Shown here: in pieces, positions 9,771 to 18,380 of the stretch | Numbering within the stretch: the stretch's first letter is position 1 | Layout of the letters: each line of letters opens with the position of its first letter | Origin: Dyadobacter diqingensis | GTDB lineage: Bacteria; Bacteroidota; Bacteroidia; Cytophagales; Spirosomataceae | DNA: 64,000 nt | Assembly: GCF_024220585.1 (NCBI RefSeq) | Contig: NZ_JAMXKF010000003.1 | Coordinates: 728,143 to 792,142 of the forward strand | Direction: 5' to 3' | The notes under the pieces: model-generated | What the model saw: the letters and a program-made list of their open reading frames with translations, nothing else | Databases searched by the model: none | Told to the model about the DNA's origin: nothing | Program-made: the position numbers and the translations under genes

Positions 9771-10276
9771 GCTTATGACTCGTTTATCGTTTATGATTTT
9801 TAATACAAATTAATAGACTTTTTTGATCGATACTATAATACTATTTTATCTATTCATTGAAGTATTAAAACTTTTTTCAACTAATTTTTGATACAAAAAT
9901 CACAATATGTATTGCTATTGTATTATTCTAATGAATTTAATTGCACTATACTTATATTTCATGTGTTGAAAATAAAAGTAACTATGATAATATTAAATAT
10001 GGTACTATTATATCTTTTTTTGAAGTTTAATATCTTATTTGTATGGTGTTAATGTGTGATTTTAACACTTTTGCAGGCGTGGTTTTGTGCCGGAATTTTG
10101 TCCGGATGTCTCAGAGTAAGAATGATTTACGGGGATGACCGGAGTATGGGGAAATCACTTTTTGTTAACCGGAATTAGTTGGTGGGATTTGGATTTTTAA
10201 GAATTTTGGTGTCAAGTATTTTCATGGGCAGGTGCAGGACTTTTTGAAATATTGAAAACTGCGTTCTGTAAAGCAC
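9771..10276. promoter_or_regulatory. AT-rich upstream region of the mannan locus; presumed promoter, exact site not located
   Basis: About 500 bp of very AT-rich DNA upstream of susC without a credible gene. I could not find a clean TTTG/TAnnTTTG promoter pair on the minus strand. The 10-mers TACTATAATA (9831-9840) and TACTATTATA (10003-10012) occur here, and a related word lies in front of the GntR gene at 56272-56281. These could be operator halves, but the match is short and AT-rich. Confidence 0.4.
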
Positions 10277-10310
10277 AAAAAAAATGGGCGACATTGCTGC
10301 CGCCCATTTT
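10277..10310 (-). terminator. Rho-independent terminator of ilvE
   Basis: The arms AAAATGGGCG and CGCCCATTTT flank a short loop, and on the minus strand the stem is followed by a run of eight T. It lies 17 bp beyond the ilvE stop codon. Confidence 0.85.
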
Positions 10311-10327
10311 CAATCATGTATGTTTTA

Positions 10328-11395
10328 CTAAACTTTCAAAGTCCAGCCAAAGATATCTTCTGTTTTACCGGTACGGATTTCAGTAAGATAATCTTTTACC
10401 TTGTTTACGAAAGAATCAGCTTTCAATTCAGGTAACGCATAATCCACACCTTCATAGGCGATGGTTGCAAATGGAGATACTACAACCGCAGTTCCGGCTC
10501 CGAATGCAGATTCCAGGCGGCCTTCTTTAAGCGCTTCGATGATTTCTTTAACAGAAATTCTGCGTTCTTCAACCGGGATGTTCCAGTGCTGTGCAATGGC
10601 TACGATACTTTTACGGGTAATACCGTCCAGGGTCGTATCCGATACAAAAGGTGTCACCAGTTTTCCATCGATTACGAACATTACGTTCATCGTTCCCGAT
10701 TCTTCGATGTAAGCGTGCTCACGAGCGTCTGTCCAGATCAACTGGTCATAACCTTGTTCCTGAGCCAGTTTTGCAGGGTATAATGAACCGGCGTAGTTAC
10801 CAGCACATTTTGTTCCGCCCACTCCGCCTTCCGCAGCACGGATGAAATGGGTTTCAACTTTAACTCTCGGAGGTTTGGCGTAGTACGTGCCAACCGGACA
10901 GGTAAAGATGATAAAAGTATACGTATCAGATGGTTTTACGCCAATGTAAGCATCCGTCGAGAACATATACGGACGGATATACAATGAACATCCTTCCTGA
11001 GAAGGTACCCATGCTGAATCCAGACGCAACAGTTCTGTTAACCCACCCATGAACACTTCTTCCGGAATGGTTGGCATGCAAAGGCGCTCAGCTGATTTAT
11101 TAAAACGTTTCCAGTTGTCAATCGCACGGAAAAGGAGTGTATCGCCTTCATCGCTTTTGTAGGCTTTCATTCCTTCAAAAATGGCCTGTCCGTAGTGCAA
11201 AGCAGCAGTAGCCGGGCTTAGTGACAGGTCGCCATAAGGGACGATCCGTGAATTTTGCCACTGGCCGTCACGGTATTCGGCAATAAACATGTGGTCGGCG
11301 ATGTTCCGGCCAAAAACAAGGTTGTTAAAATCAACCTCTTTCAAACGTGAATTTCCCGTTTGCTGGATCTCTATTTGCAATGTATCGGCAGTCAT
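10328..11395 (-). CDS. ilvE: Branched-chain amino acid aminotransferase
   Basis: A 355-aa fold-type IV PLP aminotransferase. The motif GGTKCAGNYAGSL (193-205) places the PLP-binding Lys at 196, and LHYGQAIFEGMKAY (67-80) is a hallmark of the longer, eukaryote-like BCAT group. It interconverts leucine, isoleucine and valine with their keto acids in the cytoplasm. It is transcribed alone, with its own terminator; no other ilv genes are nearby. Confidence 0.95.
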   Translation of the reverse strand: MTADTLQIEIQQTGNSRLKEVDFNNLVFGRNIADHMFIAEYRDGQWQNSRIVPYGDLSLSPATAALHYGQAIFEGMKAYKSDEGDTLLFRAIDNWKRFNKSAERLCMPTIPEEVFMGGLTELLRLDSAWVPSQEGCSLYIRPYMFSTDAYIGVKPSDTYTFIIFTCPVGTYYAKPPRVKVETHFIRAAEGGVGGTKCAGNYAGSLYPAKLAQEQGYDQLIWTDAREHAYIEESGTMNVMFVIDGKLVTPFVSDTTLDGITRKSIVAIAQHWNIPVEERRISVKEIIEALKEGRLESAFGAGTAVVVSPFATIAYEGVDYALPELKADSFVNKVKDYLTEIRTGKTEDIFGWTLKV

Positions 11396-11498
11396 AAGGC
11401 CTGAAATTTATGCTGAATATTAAGTACGCTTTTATTTCTCGTTTTAGTCCCGCAATTTAATTAAATTATCAATAAAACGAAGATATTTAGTATAACAA

Positions 11499-12059
11499 TT
11501 ATTTTTTTGAAGATACCCTCGGTTTCCACGTAACTTCCTCAATTCCCAGTTCATAAGTCATGGCGCGGCACAGCATAAAAAGGTAATCTGACAGGCGATT
11601 CAGATATTTCACGACGCTGTCCTCTACTTCTTCCTGTGTTTGCAAATGGATCACCCCTCTTTCGGCACGCCGGCAGACGGTGCGGGCAATATGTCCGAAG
11701 GAAACAGACTGGTGGCCGCCAGGCAGGACGAAGGCGCGTAAAGCCGGAACGATCGCATCAATTTCATCCATGGAAGTTTCCAGCAGTCTGATATCTTCTT
11801 CCGATAAATCGGGCAGGATTTTTTTCGTTTGTTCCGGTTCGGATGCCAGATGGGATCCAATGGTAAACAGCCGGTCCTGAATTTCTTTCAGCAGATCACG
11901 ACGCTTTTCGTTTACGGGCTGATCACGAAGCAAACCAATGTAGCTGTTAAGCTCGTCTACGGTTCCGTACGCTTCAATGCGGATATGTGCTTTGCTGAGG
12001 CGTGTTCCGCCAATCAATGACGTGGTGCCTTTATCGCCGGTTTTGGTATATATTTTCAT
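11499..12059 (-). CDS. Cob(I)yrinic acid a,c-diamide adenosyltransferase, PduO type
   Basis: The 186-aa protein starts at the ATG at 12059 (MKIYTKTGDKGTTSL). The open frame continues 46 codons upstream to 12197, but the family N-terminus TKTGDKG marks the true start. The ATP-binding loop TGDKGTTSLIGG, the middle AYGTVDELNSYIG and the C-terminal CRRAER...NRLSDYLFMLCR are PduO-type signatures. It transfers the adenosyl group of ATP to cob(I)alamin to make coenzyme B12. No cobalamin riboswitch or B12 biosynthesis gene is seen nearby, so it may serve salvage. Confidence 0.93.
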   Translation of the reverse strand: MKIYTKTGDKGTTSLIGGTRLSKAHIRIEAYGTVDELNSYIGLLRDQPVNEKRRDLLKEIQDRLFTIGSHLASEPEQTKKILPDLSEEDIRLLETSMDEIDAIVPALRAFVLPGGHQSVSFGHIARTVCRRAERGVIHLQTQEEVEDSVVKYLNRLSDYLFMLCRAMTYELGIEEVTWKPRVSSKK

Positions 12060-12307
12060 AGAAGTGTAATTTAAATGAAGGATGGCAGCTGTCTGTGTGA
12101 CCTGGATTCGCCTCCAAATCCCTCGAAAAGTACTACAATTATTACGCTGACCTGCGGCTTTTGTCAGGTAAATTTCACCGATTTCAATAAGCGGCAAGAT
12201 TAATTAATTTATATACTCTTTGTCTGATTAGGTTTTGGGAAGTCTCCAACCTAATTTTGCACCCAAATTATGGCGAAAATAGAAAAGATAAGGAGGATTG
12301 TTATTTC

Positions 12308-12826
12308 ATGAAAATTGCGACATTTAGTATAAAAATATGGCGTTGGTTCTCAATGCTGATGGTAATCGGTGCTTTGGTTTGGACTTATTCGGTTTTTCCT
12401 GAGCAGATTGCAGTTGATTTTGCCAAGTCGGGTTTGGCGGAGGTTTATGTAAATAAAGAGCATTTGTTCTATATTATCATGGCTCTTTTTATCCTGAACA
12501 ATGTTGTGCTTACTGCGTTTGCAAGGCAAATTCCCAAAATTGATGCCTCAAATTTTCCGATACCAAAAAGAAAAATCTGGGCTGAACACCGGGCGGCTTT
12601 AAACGAGCATCTGATCAACTGGCTCTACTGTGTGGTAGCGTCTATTAATACGGTGATCGGTTTTAGTCTTTTAGCTTTGGCAACGATTAACAGCGATCAG
12701 TACAAACTGGATGTTTTTGATTTTGCCTGGGTGTTTTATCTTGGTCTTGGCCTGATGATATTGGTTTTCCTGCTTCCGCTGCGTTTATTCTGGACGCCGG
12801 TACCGGAAGAAGAAGATACTTATTAG
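12308..12826 (+). CDS. Hypothetical membrane protein with three or four helices
   Basis: I do not recognise a named family. The product from 12308 is 172 aa; the upstream in-frame start at 12257 is less likely because AAGGAGG at about 12290 is well placed for the ATG at 12308, an unusual clear Shine-Dalgarno for this phylum. Hydrophobic segments lie near residues 10-30, 55-75, 110-130 and 140-160. The layout resembles small DUF1648-like integral membrane proteins, but this is only a resemblance. It ends 7 bp before queA and is probably cotranscribed with it. Confidence 0.7.
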   Translation: MKIATFSIKIWRWFSMLMVIGALVWTYSVFPEQIAVDFAKSGLAEVYVNKEHLFYIIMALFILNNVVLTAFARQIPKIDASNFPIPKRKIWAEHRAALNEHLINWLYCVVASINTVIGFSLLALATINSDQYKLDVFDFAWVFYLGLGLMILVFLLPLRLFWTPVPEEEDTY

Positions 12827-12833
12827 GATTGTC

Positions 12834-14069
12834 ATGGAAAGCAACTGGCTGGAAAAAGCAGAATCTCTGCGTATAGAATCATTCGATTATGATTTGCCGG
12901 ACGAAAAGATTGCGCGTTATCCGCTGGATCCGCGTGATAGTTCGAAGCTTTTGATCTATGATCAGGGCAATATTAAGCATCAGAAATTTTCGGATTTAAC
13001 CGGGAATTTGCCTGAAAATACACTGCTTGTATTTAATGACACCAAGGTTATCCCGGCGAGAGCTTACTTTCAAAAGGAAACCGGTGCCACCATTGAAATT
13101 CTTCTGCTGCATCCGGAGCTGCCGACCCGCATTATCAACGATGCCATGCTGGTTCGTGATTCCTGTGTCTGGGAATGTATGATCGGGAATAAAAAGCGGT
13201 TCAAGATTACGGATACGCTGACGACGGCTCTGATCGTAAAAGGAATTTCAGTAAAGTTGCAGGTAGCTTACGGTGACTATGAGAAAAATCACGTGAAATT
13301 CTGGTGGGATCAGGACATTCCGTTTCTGGATATCGTGCAGGCACTGGGTGAAATTCCTTTGCCTCCTTACCTGAAACGTGATACCGAAGAGCAGGATAAG
13401 CAAACGTATCAGACCGTATATGCCCGTCAGAATGGAGCGGTTGCAGCGCCAACGGCCGGGTTACATTTTACGGATACCGTTTTTAAAGCCCTGGCTGATA
13501 AAGGAATCAGACGATCCTTCCTGACCCTCCATGTGGGTGCGGGTACCTTTCAGCCCATTAAGGCAAGCTCTGTGACGCAGCACAAAATGCATGCGGAACA
13601 GGTGGTATATTCCCGGGAGCTGATCAAAGAATTACTGAAAAATACAGAAAGTATCGTGCCGGTCGGGACCACTTCCCTGCGTTCCCTGGAAAGCCTGTAC
13701 TGGTATGGCGTGAAATTGTTTCGTGCCGAAACTACGCTCTTTAATATTGAAAAGCTTTATCCATATCCTTTTGCACCCGATGAACTGCCTTCGGCTGAGG
13801 AATCGTTACGGGCCATTATCGCCTATATGGATTCAGAAAATCTGGATGAGATTGTCGGGGAAACGGAGATTTTTATTTTTCCCGGTTATAAATTCAGACT
13901 TTGCAAAGGTTTGGTGACCAATTATCATCAGCCGGGCTCCACGCTGATTTTGCTGGTAGCGGCTTTGGTAGGCGAGGACTGGAAAAAGATTTACAAGGAG
14001 GCGATGGATCGCGGCTACCGTTTTCTGAGTTATGGCGATAGCTCGTTGTTATGGAAAAATGACTTTTAA
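12834..14069 (+). CDS. queA: S-adenosylmethionine:tRNA ribosyltransferase-isomerase
   Basis: A 411-aa QueA protein. Visible family signatures are FDYDLPDEKIARYPLDPRD near residue 17, LLVFNDTKVIPAR (about 63-75), GAVAAPTAGLHFT (about 202-214), LHVGAGTFQPI and TNYHQPGSTLI near the C-terminus. It moves the ribosyl part of SAM onto 7-aminomethyl-deazaguanine in tRNA to make epoxyqueuosine. It follows the small membrane-protein gene with a 7-bp gap and is closed by a terminator just after its stop. It is somewhat longer than the E. coli enzyme (about 356 aa). Confidence 0.95.
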   Translation: MESNWLEKAESLRIESFDYDLPDEKIARYPLDPRDSSKLLIYDQGNIKHQKFSDLTGNLPENTLLVFNDTKVIPARAYFQKETGATIEILLLHPELPTRIINDAMLVRDSCVWECMIGNKKRFKITDTLTTALIVKGISVKLQVAYGDYEKNHVKFWWDQDIPFLDIVQALGEIPLPPYLKRDTEEQDKQTYQTVYARQNGAVAAPTAGLHFTDTVFKALADKGIRRSFLTLHVGAGTFQPIKASSVTQHKMHAEQVVYSRELIKELLKNTESIVPVGTTSLRSLESLYWYGVKLFRAETTLFNIEKLYPYPFAPDELPSAEESLRAIIAYMDSENLDEIVGETEIFIFPGYKFRLCKGLVTNYHQPGSTLILLVAALVGEDWKKIYKEAMDRGYRFLSYGDSSLLWKNDF

Positions 14070-14093
14070 AGGCCCTTCTCAGGGCCTTTTGCT
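14068..14093 (+). terminator. Rho-independent terminator after queA
   Basis: The arms AAAGGCCCT (14068-14076) and AGGGCCTTT (14081-14089) flank a TCTC loop and are followed by T residues. The stem begins within the queA stop codon. Confidence 0.85.
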
Positions 14094-14141
14094 TTTGGCC
14101 TGCTTTTGCTGTAATTTGTCATGTGATTTTTGACAAACACC

Positions 14142-14738
14142 ATGGAACAGGCACAAATAGCTGAGCGTAAGTACACCGTTTCCGAATTTCTTGAAATGGA
14201 AGAGAAAAGCGAGATTCGTCATGAATTCTATGACGGGGAGATCTTTGCTATGGCGGGAACTACGATGAATCACAATGATATCGTGGATAACGTTCGGACC
14301 TTTCTAAAAGGTATATTTCGTCCTAAGGGATGTCGGGTCTTCGCCGAAAATATAAAAGTCGAAGCAATTGAAAACTTTTATTATCCGTATCCGGATGTTA
14401 TTGTGACCTGCGCGCCGGAAGATGTTAACGGTACTTATATTGTTCGGAATCCAAGCATACTGGTGGAGGTTTTATCCAAATCCTCTGCAAATTATGACCG
14501 TGGGGTCAAACTAAGAAGTTATCGGGAAATTGCATCGCTTCAATATTATGTGCTTGTGGCTCAATATGAGTGTTATATAGAGCTTTACTCCCGAACTGAC
14601 CAGGAAGGTATCTGGACTTATCAGTCTTTTGACAAACCGGAAACCGTGATTTCTTTTGATAAACTCGATTTTGCAATACCGGTTTCAGCTGTTTATGAAG
14701 GTATTGTGTTTTTGGAAGAGGAAAAACCGGAATTTTGA
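14142..14738 (+). CDS. Uma2-family putative restriction-like endonuclease (DUF820)
   Basis: A 198-aa protein from the ATG at 14142; a TTG four codons upstream (14130) keeps the frame open but is less likely. The family pattern is clear: YTVSEFLEMEE start, EFYDGEIFAMAG, PDVIVTC, then PSILVEVLSKSS and YDRGVKLRSYREI. These supply the acidic and Lys residues of a PD-(D/E)XK nuclease core. Members occur in many copies in Cyanobacteria and Cytophagales, and their biological role is unknown. It lies alone between queA and a converging glycosidase gene. Confidence 0.88.
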   Translation: MEQAQIAERKYTVSEFLEMEEKSEIRHEFYDGEIFAMAGTTMNHNDIVDNVRTFLKGIFRPKGCRVFAENIKVEAIENFYYPYPDVIVTCAPEDVNGTYIVRNPSILVEVLSKSSANYDRGVKLRSYREIASLQYYVLVAQYECYIELYSRTDQEGIWTYQSFDKPETVISFDKLDFAIPVSAVYEGIVFLEEEKPEF

Positions 14739-14771
14739 AAGCTGGCTACCGGCTTCCCACCTTGATTATCT

Positions 14772-16532
14772 TCACTTAATACCAATCACCTCACTTAATA
14801 CCGAAACCCCGTTTTCGTTAAAAGACTCAATCGCAAAGAAATAAGGCACGCCGACATTTAAAGCACGAAGTTCGAAAGTGTCCGGTTCGTCGTTCCAGAA
14901 CTGATAGGTTTGGTATAATTTGTCCGGTGCAATGCCCCAAAGAATGTTATAGCCAACTGCGCCTGCCACTTTCTCCCAGGTTAAATCGACATTACGTTGA
15001 TCTTTCTGGCGTATGGCCGTAAATTTCTTTGGTGTGATCGGTGCTTTTTCAAAACCGTTGCCAAAAATCCTGAATTCGCTGATGGCCAGAATTGGCGATG
15101 CCACGTGCACATGCTCATAACGTACGTATCTCGCCCTGACTGGTTTTGTAAGCTCAATATAGGCACAAGGGCGGTCGCGTTTGGGTTCATTGGTAAGATC
15201 ACTGACAAGGGTCCATTTTTTGCCGTCAAGAGATGTCAGAATTTTAAATTGCGTGAAGACTTTTTCAGGGTTATTATCATAAATATTGGATTTGTAGTCG
15301 GTGTAATTGACCTGAACTGCCTTTATCTCCTGTTCCTTTTGTAAGTCGATTGTGAGCGTTTCGCCCGGTTTGTTTTGTTTCGCAGCCCAGAAAGTCCGGG
15401 GATTTTCATCTGTAATTTTACTAGCCGACATGGTATCCAGTGTCGTGGAAGCGGTAACTGGTTTTTTGTATGACAGAAGCATCCAGCCTGTAAAAAGTTC
15501 GTCGCCTTTTCCTGACCACTTCTTAGCTGGCATTTTATGCGGAAAATCGCCAAAACGCGTATTGGCAAACATATGCCCGTCTTTATCAAAACCGGCGGGA
15601 TGTTGTACAATTCGTCTTTCCATAGCCCAGTTCAAACCGATCCATGACGTGCCTGTGTTCCAGTAATTTCCATGGTTGTCCTGAAAAGTATTGCCGTGAC
15701 CAGCACCGGTAGCGAACCCGCCCGGTTTGTAAGAAACGGGGTTATAAGGAGCATAGGTGAAAGGACCGAGCGGATCATCGGCAACATAGGTTCCGTTGGC
15801 ATAAACATTGTATTCCGTGCCGGGAGCACCGTATTGCAGATAATATTTGCCGTTATGCTTGGTCATCCAGGCTCCTTCGGTAAAAGGTTTGAAAGGATCG
15901 GAGTGGTTTGGACCAAAACGTTCCCAGCCATGTTCATACTGATTTAGCCAAAACATGGCTTTGTATTCATTCTTGAAGGCCAGTTTTTTGGAATGGTCCA
16001 GTTCCGCACCGAAAATCGGATAAACGTTGGAAGAACCCCAGTACATAAACCACCGGTCAGTATCCGGATCGTGAAAAAGCGCGGGGTCCCAGGGACCGAT
16101 ATCCTTTGGCAAACGTGGCGTCCAGCGGTTGTAAAACTCCCAAATTCCCTTTTCGGGTGCGACCGAGTAAAGTATCGGACGCGATTCAAAGGTGGACTGA
16201 AATAAAAACAAAGTATCATTAACCGACGCGGCCGCGGGTGCACACATGTCTTCAAAAGGCCAGCGATTAGCCGTAATGTATTTCCAGTTTAACATATCTT
16301 TCGAGTGCCAGTAGCCGCCGGAAATTGTTACGAAGAGGAAATATTCGGATTTATGGTTGATGATAACAGGATCAGCACCGGATCGGTACGAAATCTTGTC
16401 ATTCAATTGTTCAAAATTGTATTTGTAATCGATATCCATCGGGTTGCAATACGTGCTTTGCTGCGCGTAACTGATGTGTAATGTGCAGCACAACAGAGTT
16501 ATAGTCAAGAGTGAACGAAATATCCGGATCAT
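14772..16532 (-). CDS. GH43-like exo-glycosidase with C-terminal discoidin-like and FN3-like modules
   Basis: A 586-aa secreted enzyme. A signal peptide (1-23, ending SYAQ) is followed by a five-bladed GH43-type domain. The three expected acids are present: Asp54 (SGADPVI), Asp149 (GPWDPALFHDPDT) and Glu219 (FTEGAWMTK). From about residue 350 a discoidin/F5-8C-like module appears (ITDENPRTFWAA, YVRYEHVHVASPILAISEFRIFG), then a short fibronectin-III-like end with DLTWEKVAGAVGYNI. GH43 members are arabinofuranosidases, xylosidases or galactosidases; the specificity cannot be read here. No SusC/D genes are adjacent, so it is an isolated glycosidase. Confidence 0.85.
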   Translation of the reverse strand: MIRIFRSLLTITLLCCTLHISYAQQSTYCNPMDIDYKYNFEQLNDKISYRSGADPVIINHKSEYFLFVTISGGYWHSKDMLNWKYITANRWPFEDMCAPAAASVNDTLFLFQSTFESRPILYSVAPEKGIWEFYNRWTPRLPKDIGPWDPALFHDPDTDRWFMYWGSSNVYPIFGAELDHSKKLAFKNEYKAMFWLNQYEHGWERFGPNHSDPFKPFTEGAWMTKHNGKYYLQYGAPGTEYNVYANGTYVADDPLGPFTYAPYNPVSYKPGGFATGAGHGNTFQDNHGNYWNTGTSWIGLNWAMERRIVQHPAGFDKDGHMFANTRFGDFPHKMPAKKWSGKGDELFTGWMLLSYKKPVTASTTLDTMSASKITDENPRTFWAAKQNKPGETLTIDLQKEQEIKAVQVNYTDYKSNIYDNNPEKVFTQFKILTSLDGKKWTLVSDLTNEPKRDRPCAYIELTKPVRARYVRYEHVHVASPILAISEFRIFGNGFEKAPITPKKFTAIRQKDQRNVDLTWEKVAGAVGYNILWGIAPDKLYQTYQFWNDEPDTFELRALNVGVPYFFAIESFNENGVSVLSEVIGIK

Positions 16533-17034
16533 AGGATGAAGTGTATTTTAATAGAAAATCTTCTTATTATTCTAAAATAAAGGTACGAATTGTACGATGT
16601 AAAATATCAGAACCAGGGTGTCGACATTATTCGTTGCAATAAAATCAAGCGTTCCTACCGGAACGCCGGATAATCTGTGCGGGCGTTTTCTACCCACGAG
16701 TTGTACCGCTGGTACAAAATTCGGCATTAACCGGGGTATGGGTTTTCACAATTCTTGGGATAATGATTGCAATGGGATAACGAATGCAATATTTTACCTC
16801 TTCTCGCTCTGTCGCTAGCACAAAATTCGGCATCAACCTAGGCTAATGGTTTTAAAAAACGTTGTGCCTTTGGTAGAATCTGCCACTTAGGAACCAGCCC
16901 CAGGCCGAAATAACATCGCCCTTGATCCTCTTTTCAAATAACTTATCGCTTAATCCATCCGTCAAATCTGCAAGGTTTAGCAAAATCAATCTATCTTTGC
17001 ACCTTGATTTTTAAAATTGCCAAATAGTATAAAA
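16533..17034. repeat. Intergenic region with double-hairpin repeat element and a degenerate second copy
   Basis: No gene is seen in this 502-bp gap. It contains two tight palindromes, 16649-16666 (GCGTTCC-TACC-GGAACGC) and 16701-16717 (TTGTACC-GCT-GGTACAA). The second is followed by ACAAAATTCGGCATTAACC (16714-16732), repeated with one change at 16820-16838. This looks like one full and one decayed copy of an intergenic repeat. The last 45 bp hold the tyrS promoter. Confidence 0.7.
16967..16999 (+). promoter_or_regulatory. Bacteroidota-type promoter of tyrS
   Basis: TCTG at 16967-16970, a 21-base spacer and TATCTTTG at 16992-16999 match the phylum consensus TTTG-N19-21-TAnnTTTG with one mismatch. 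The predicted start of transcription is about 30 bases before the tyrS ATG. Confidence 0.6.
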
Positions 17035-18336
17035 ATGAGAACCGATTTCATTGAAGAATTGCGCTGGCGCGGCATGTTGCACGACATGATGCCAGGAACG
17101 GATGAGCAACTAAATAAAGAAATGACCGCCGGTTATATCGGTTTTGACCCAACGGCTGCTTCCCTGCATATCGGTAATCTTGCAACGATCATGTTGCTGG
17201 TACATTTACAAAAGGCAGGGCATAAGCCGATTGCATTGGTAGGAGGGGCAACCGGGATGATCGGAGATCCGTCTTTCAAAGCGTCGGAACGGTCATTTTT
17301 GGACGAGGACACACTTCGGATTAATCAGGAAGGGATTCGTAAACAATTAGAACAATTCCTTGATTTTGACTGCGGAGAAAACGCTGCGGAAATGGTTAAC
17401 AACTATGACTGGTTCAAAGAAATCGGCTTTTTGCAGTTTCTCCGGGAGGCAGGAAAGTATCTTTCTGTTAACTACATGATGTCAAAGGATTCCGTGAAGA
17501 AACGTCTTGAAACGGGCATTTCCTTTACCGAATTTTCATACCAGCTTTTGCAGGGTTACGATTTTTATCATTTATACAAACATAAAAATGTCCGTCTTCA
17601 GATGGGCGGTTCGGACCAGTGGGGAAATATCACAACGGGTACTGAAATCATTCGCCGGAAGGAAGGAGATGAAGAAGGTTATTTTAAAGCTTATGCTTTA
17701 ACGACACCGCTTCTGACAAAATCTGATGGCTCGAAATTTGGAAAAAGCGAAGGCGGAAATATCTGGCTGGATGCTTCGCGGACTTCACCTTATGAATTTT
17801 ACCAGTTTTGGTTAAGTCAGAGTGATGAAGATTCTCCAAGATTTCTGCGCGTTTTTTCTCTTAAATCGAAAGAAGAAATCGAAGCTTTGGAAAGCAGCCA
17901 CGCGGCTGAACCACATCTGCGTATTATGCAAAAGGCTTTGGCTGCTGAACTTACGATCCGTATCCACTCCGAACGTGATTATCAGTTGGTGTTGAAAGCG
18001 ACGGACGTGTTGTTTGGAAAAGCTACTTTGGAAACACTGCAAAGTATCGCGGTCGATGAATTTGATACCATTTTCAACGGAGTTCCACAAACGGAAATCA
18101 GCCGCGCAAACTGGGATGCTTGTCCTAATTTGCTTGATCTGATCTCAACGGTTACGAATTCTGAAATATATCCTTCCAAAGGAGAAGCGCGACGGGCTTT
18201 GCAGCAAAATGCGGTTAGTATCAACAAAGTGAAAGTTTCTTCACCGGAACAGTCTCTGGCTGATTTTCAACTATTGCAGGACCGCTTCATCCTCGTTTCG
18301 AAAGGGAAAAAAAATCATTTGATTAAGGTCGTTTAA
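17035..18336 (+). CDS. tyrS: Tyrosyl-tRNA synthetase
   Basis: A 433-aa class I synthetase from the ATG at 17035; a TTG six codons upstream is less likely because it lies close to the mapped promoter. The HIGH-type motif is HIGN (ASLHIGNLAT), the KMSKS-type motif is KFGKS (DGSKFGKSEGG), and GSDQWGNITTGTE is the tyrosine-pocket signature. An S4-like RNA-binding domain forms the C-terminus (PSKGEARRALQQNAVSIN). It charges tRNA-Tyr in the cytoplasm. It has its own promoter and terminator. Confidence 0.97.
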   Translation: MRTDFIEELRWRGMLHDMMPGTDEQLNKEMTAGYIGFDPTAASLHIGNLATIMLLVHLQKAGHKPIALVGGATGMIGDPSFKASERSFLDEDTLRINQEGIRKQLEQFLDFDCGENAAEMVNNYDWFKEIGFLQFLREAGKYLSVNYMMSKDSVKKRLETGISFTEFSYQLLQGYDFYHLYKHKNVRLQMGGSDQWGNITTGTEIIRRKEGDEEGYFKAYALTTPLLTKSDGSKFGKSEGGNIWLDASRTSPYEFYQFWLSQSDEDSPRFLRVFSLKSKEEIEALESSHAAEPHLRIMQKALAAELTIRIHSERDYQLVLKATDVLFGKATLETLQSIAVDEFDTIFNGVPQTEISRANWDACPNLLDLISTVTNSEIYPSKGEARRALQQNAVSINKVKVSSPEQSLADFQLLQDRFILVSKGKKNHLIKVV

Positions 18337-18344
18337 CAACCTGG

Positions 18345-18380
18345 AAAGCGAAGTGATCTTCACGGTCACTTCGCTTTTTA
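18345..18380 (+). terminator. Terminator after tyrS
   Basis: AAAGCGAAGTGA (18345-18356) pairs with TCACTTCGCTTT (18366-18377) and is followed by T residues. It overlaps the stop codon of the converging porP-like gene. Confidence 0.85.

Noticed and set aside
12060..12197. N-terminal extension of the cobalamin adenosyltransferase frame
   Set aside because: The family begins at the MKIYTKTGDKG block; the extension has no conserved features.
12252..12259. TAATTTTG as promoter of the small membrane protein and queA
   Set aside because: The -7 box fits, but the nearest TTTG boxes are 14 or 29 bases away instead of 19-21, so it was not listed as a feature.
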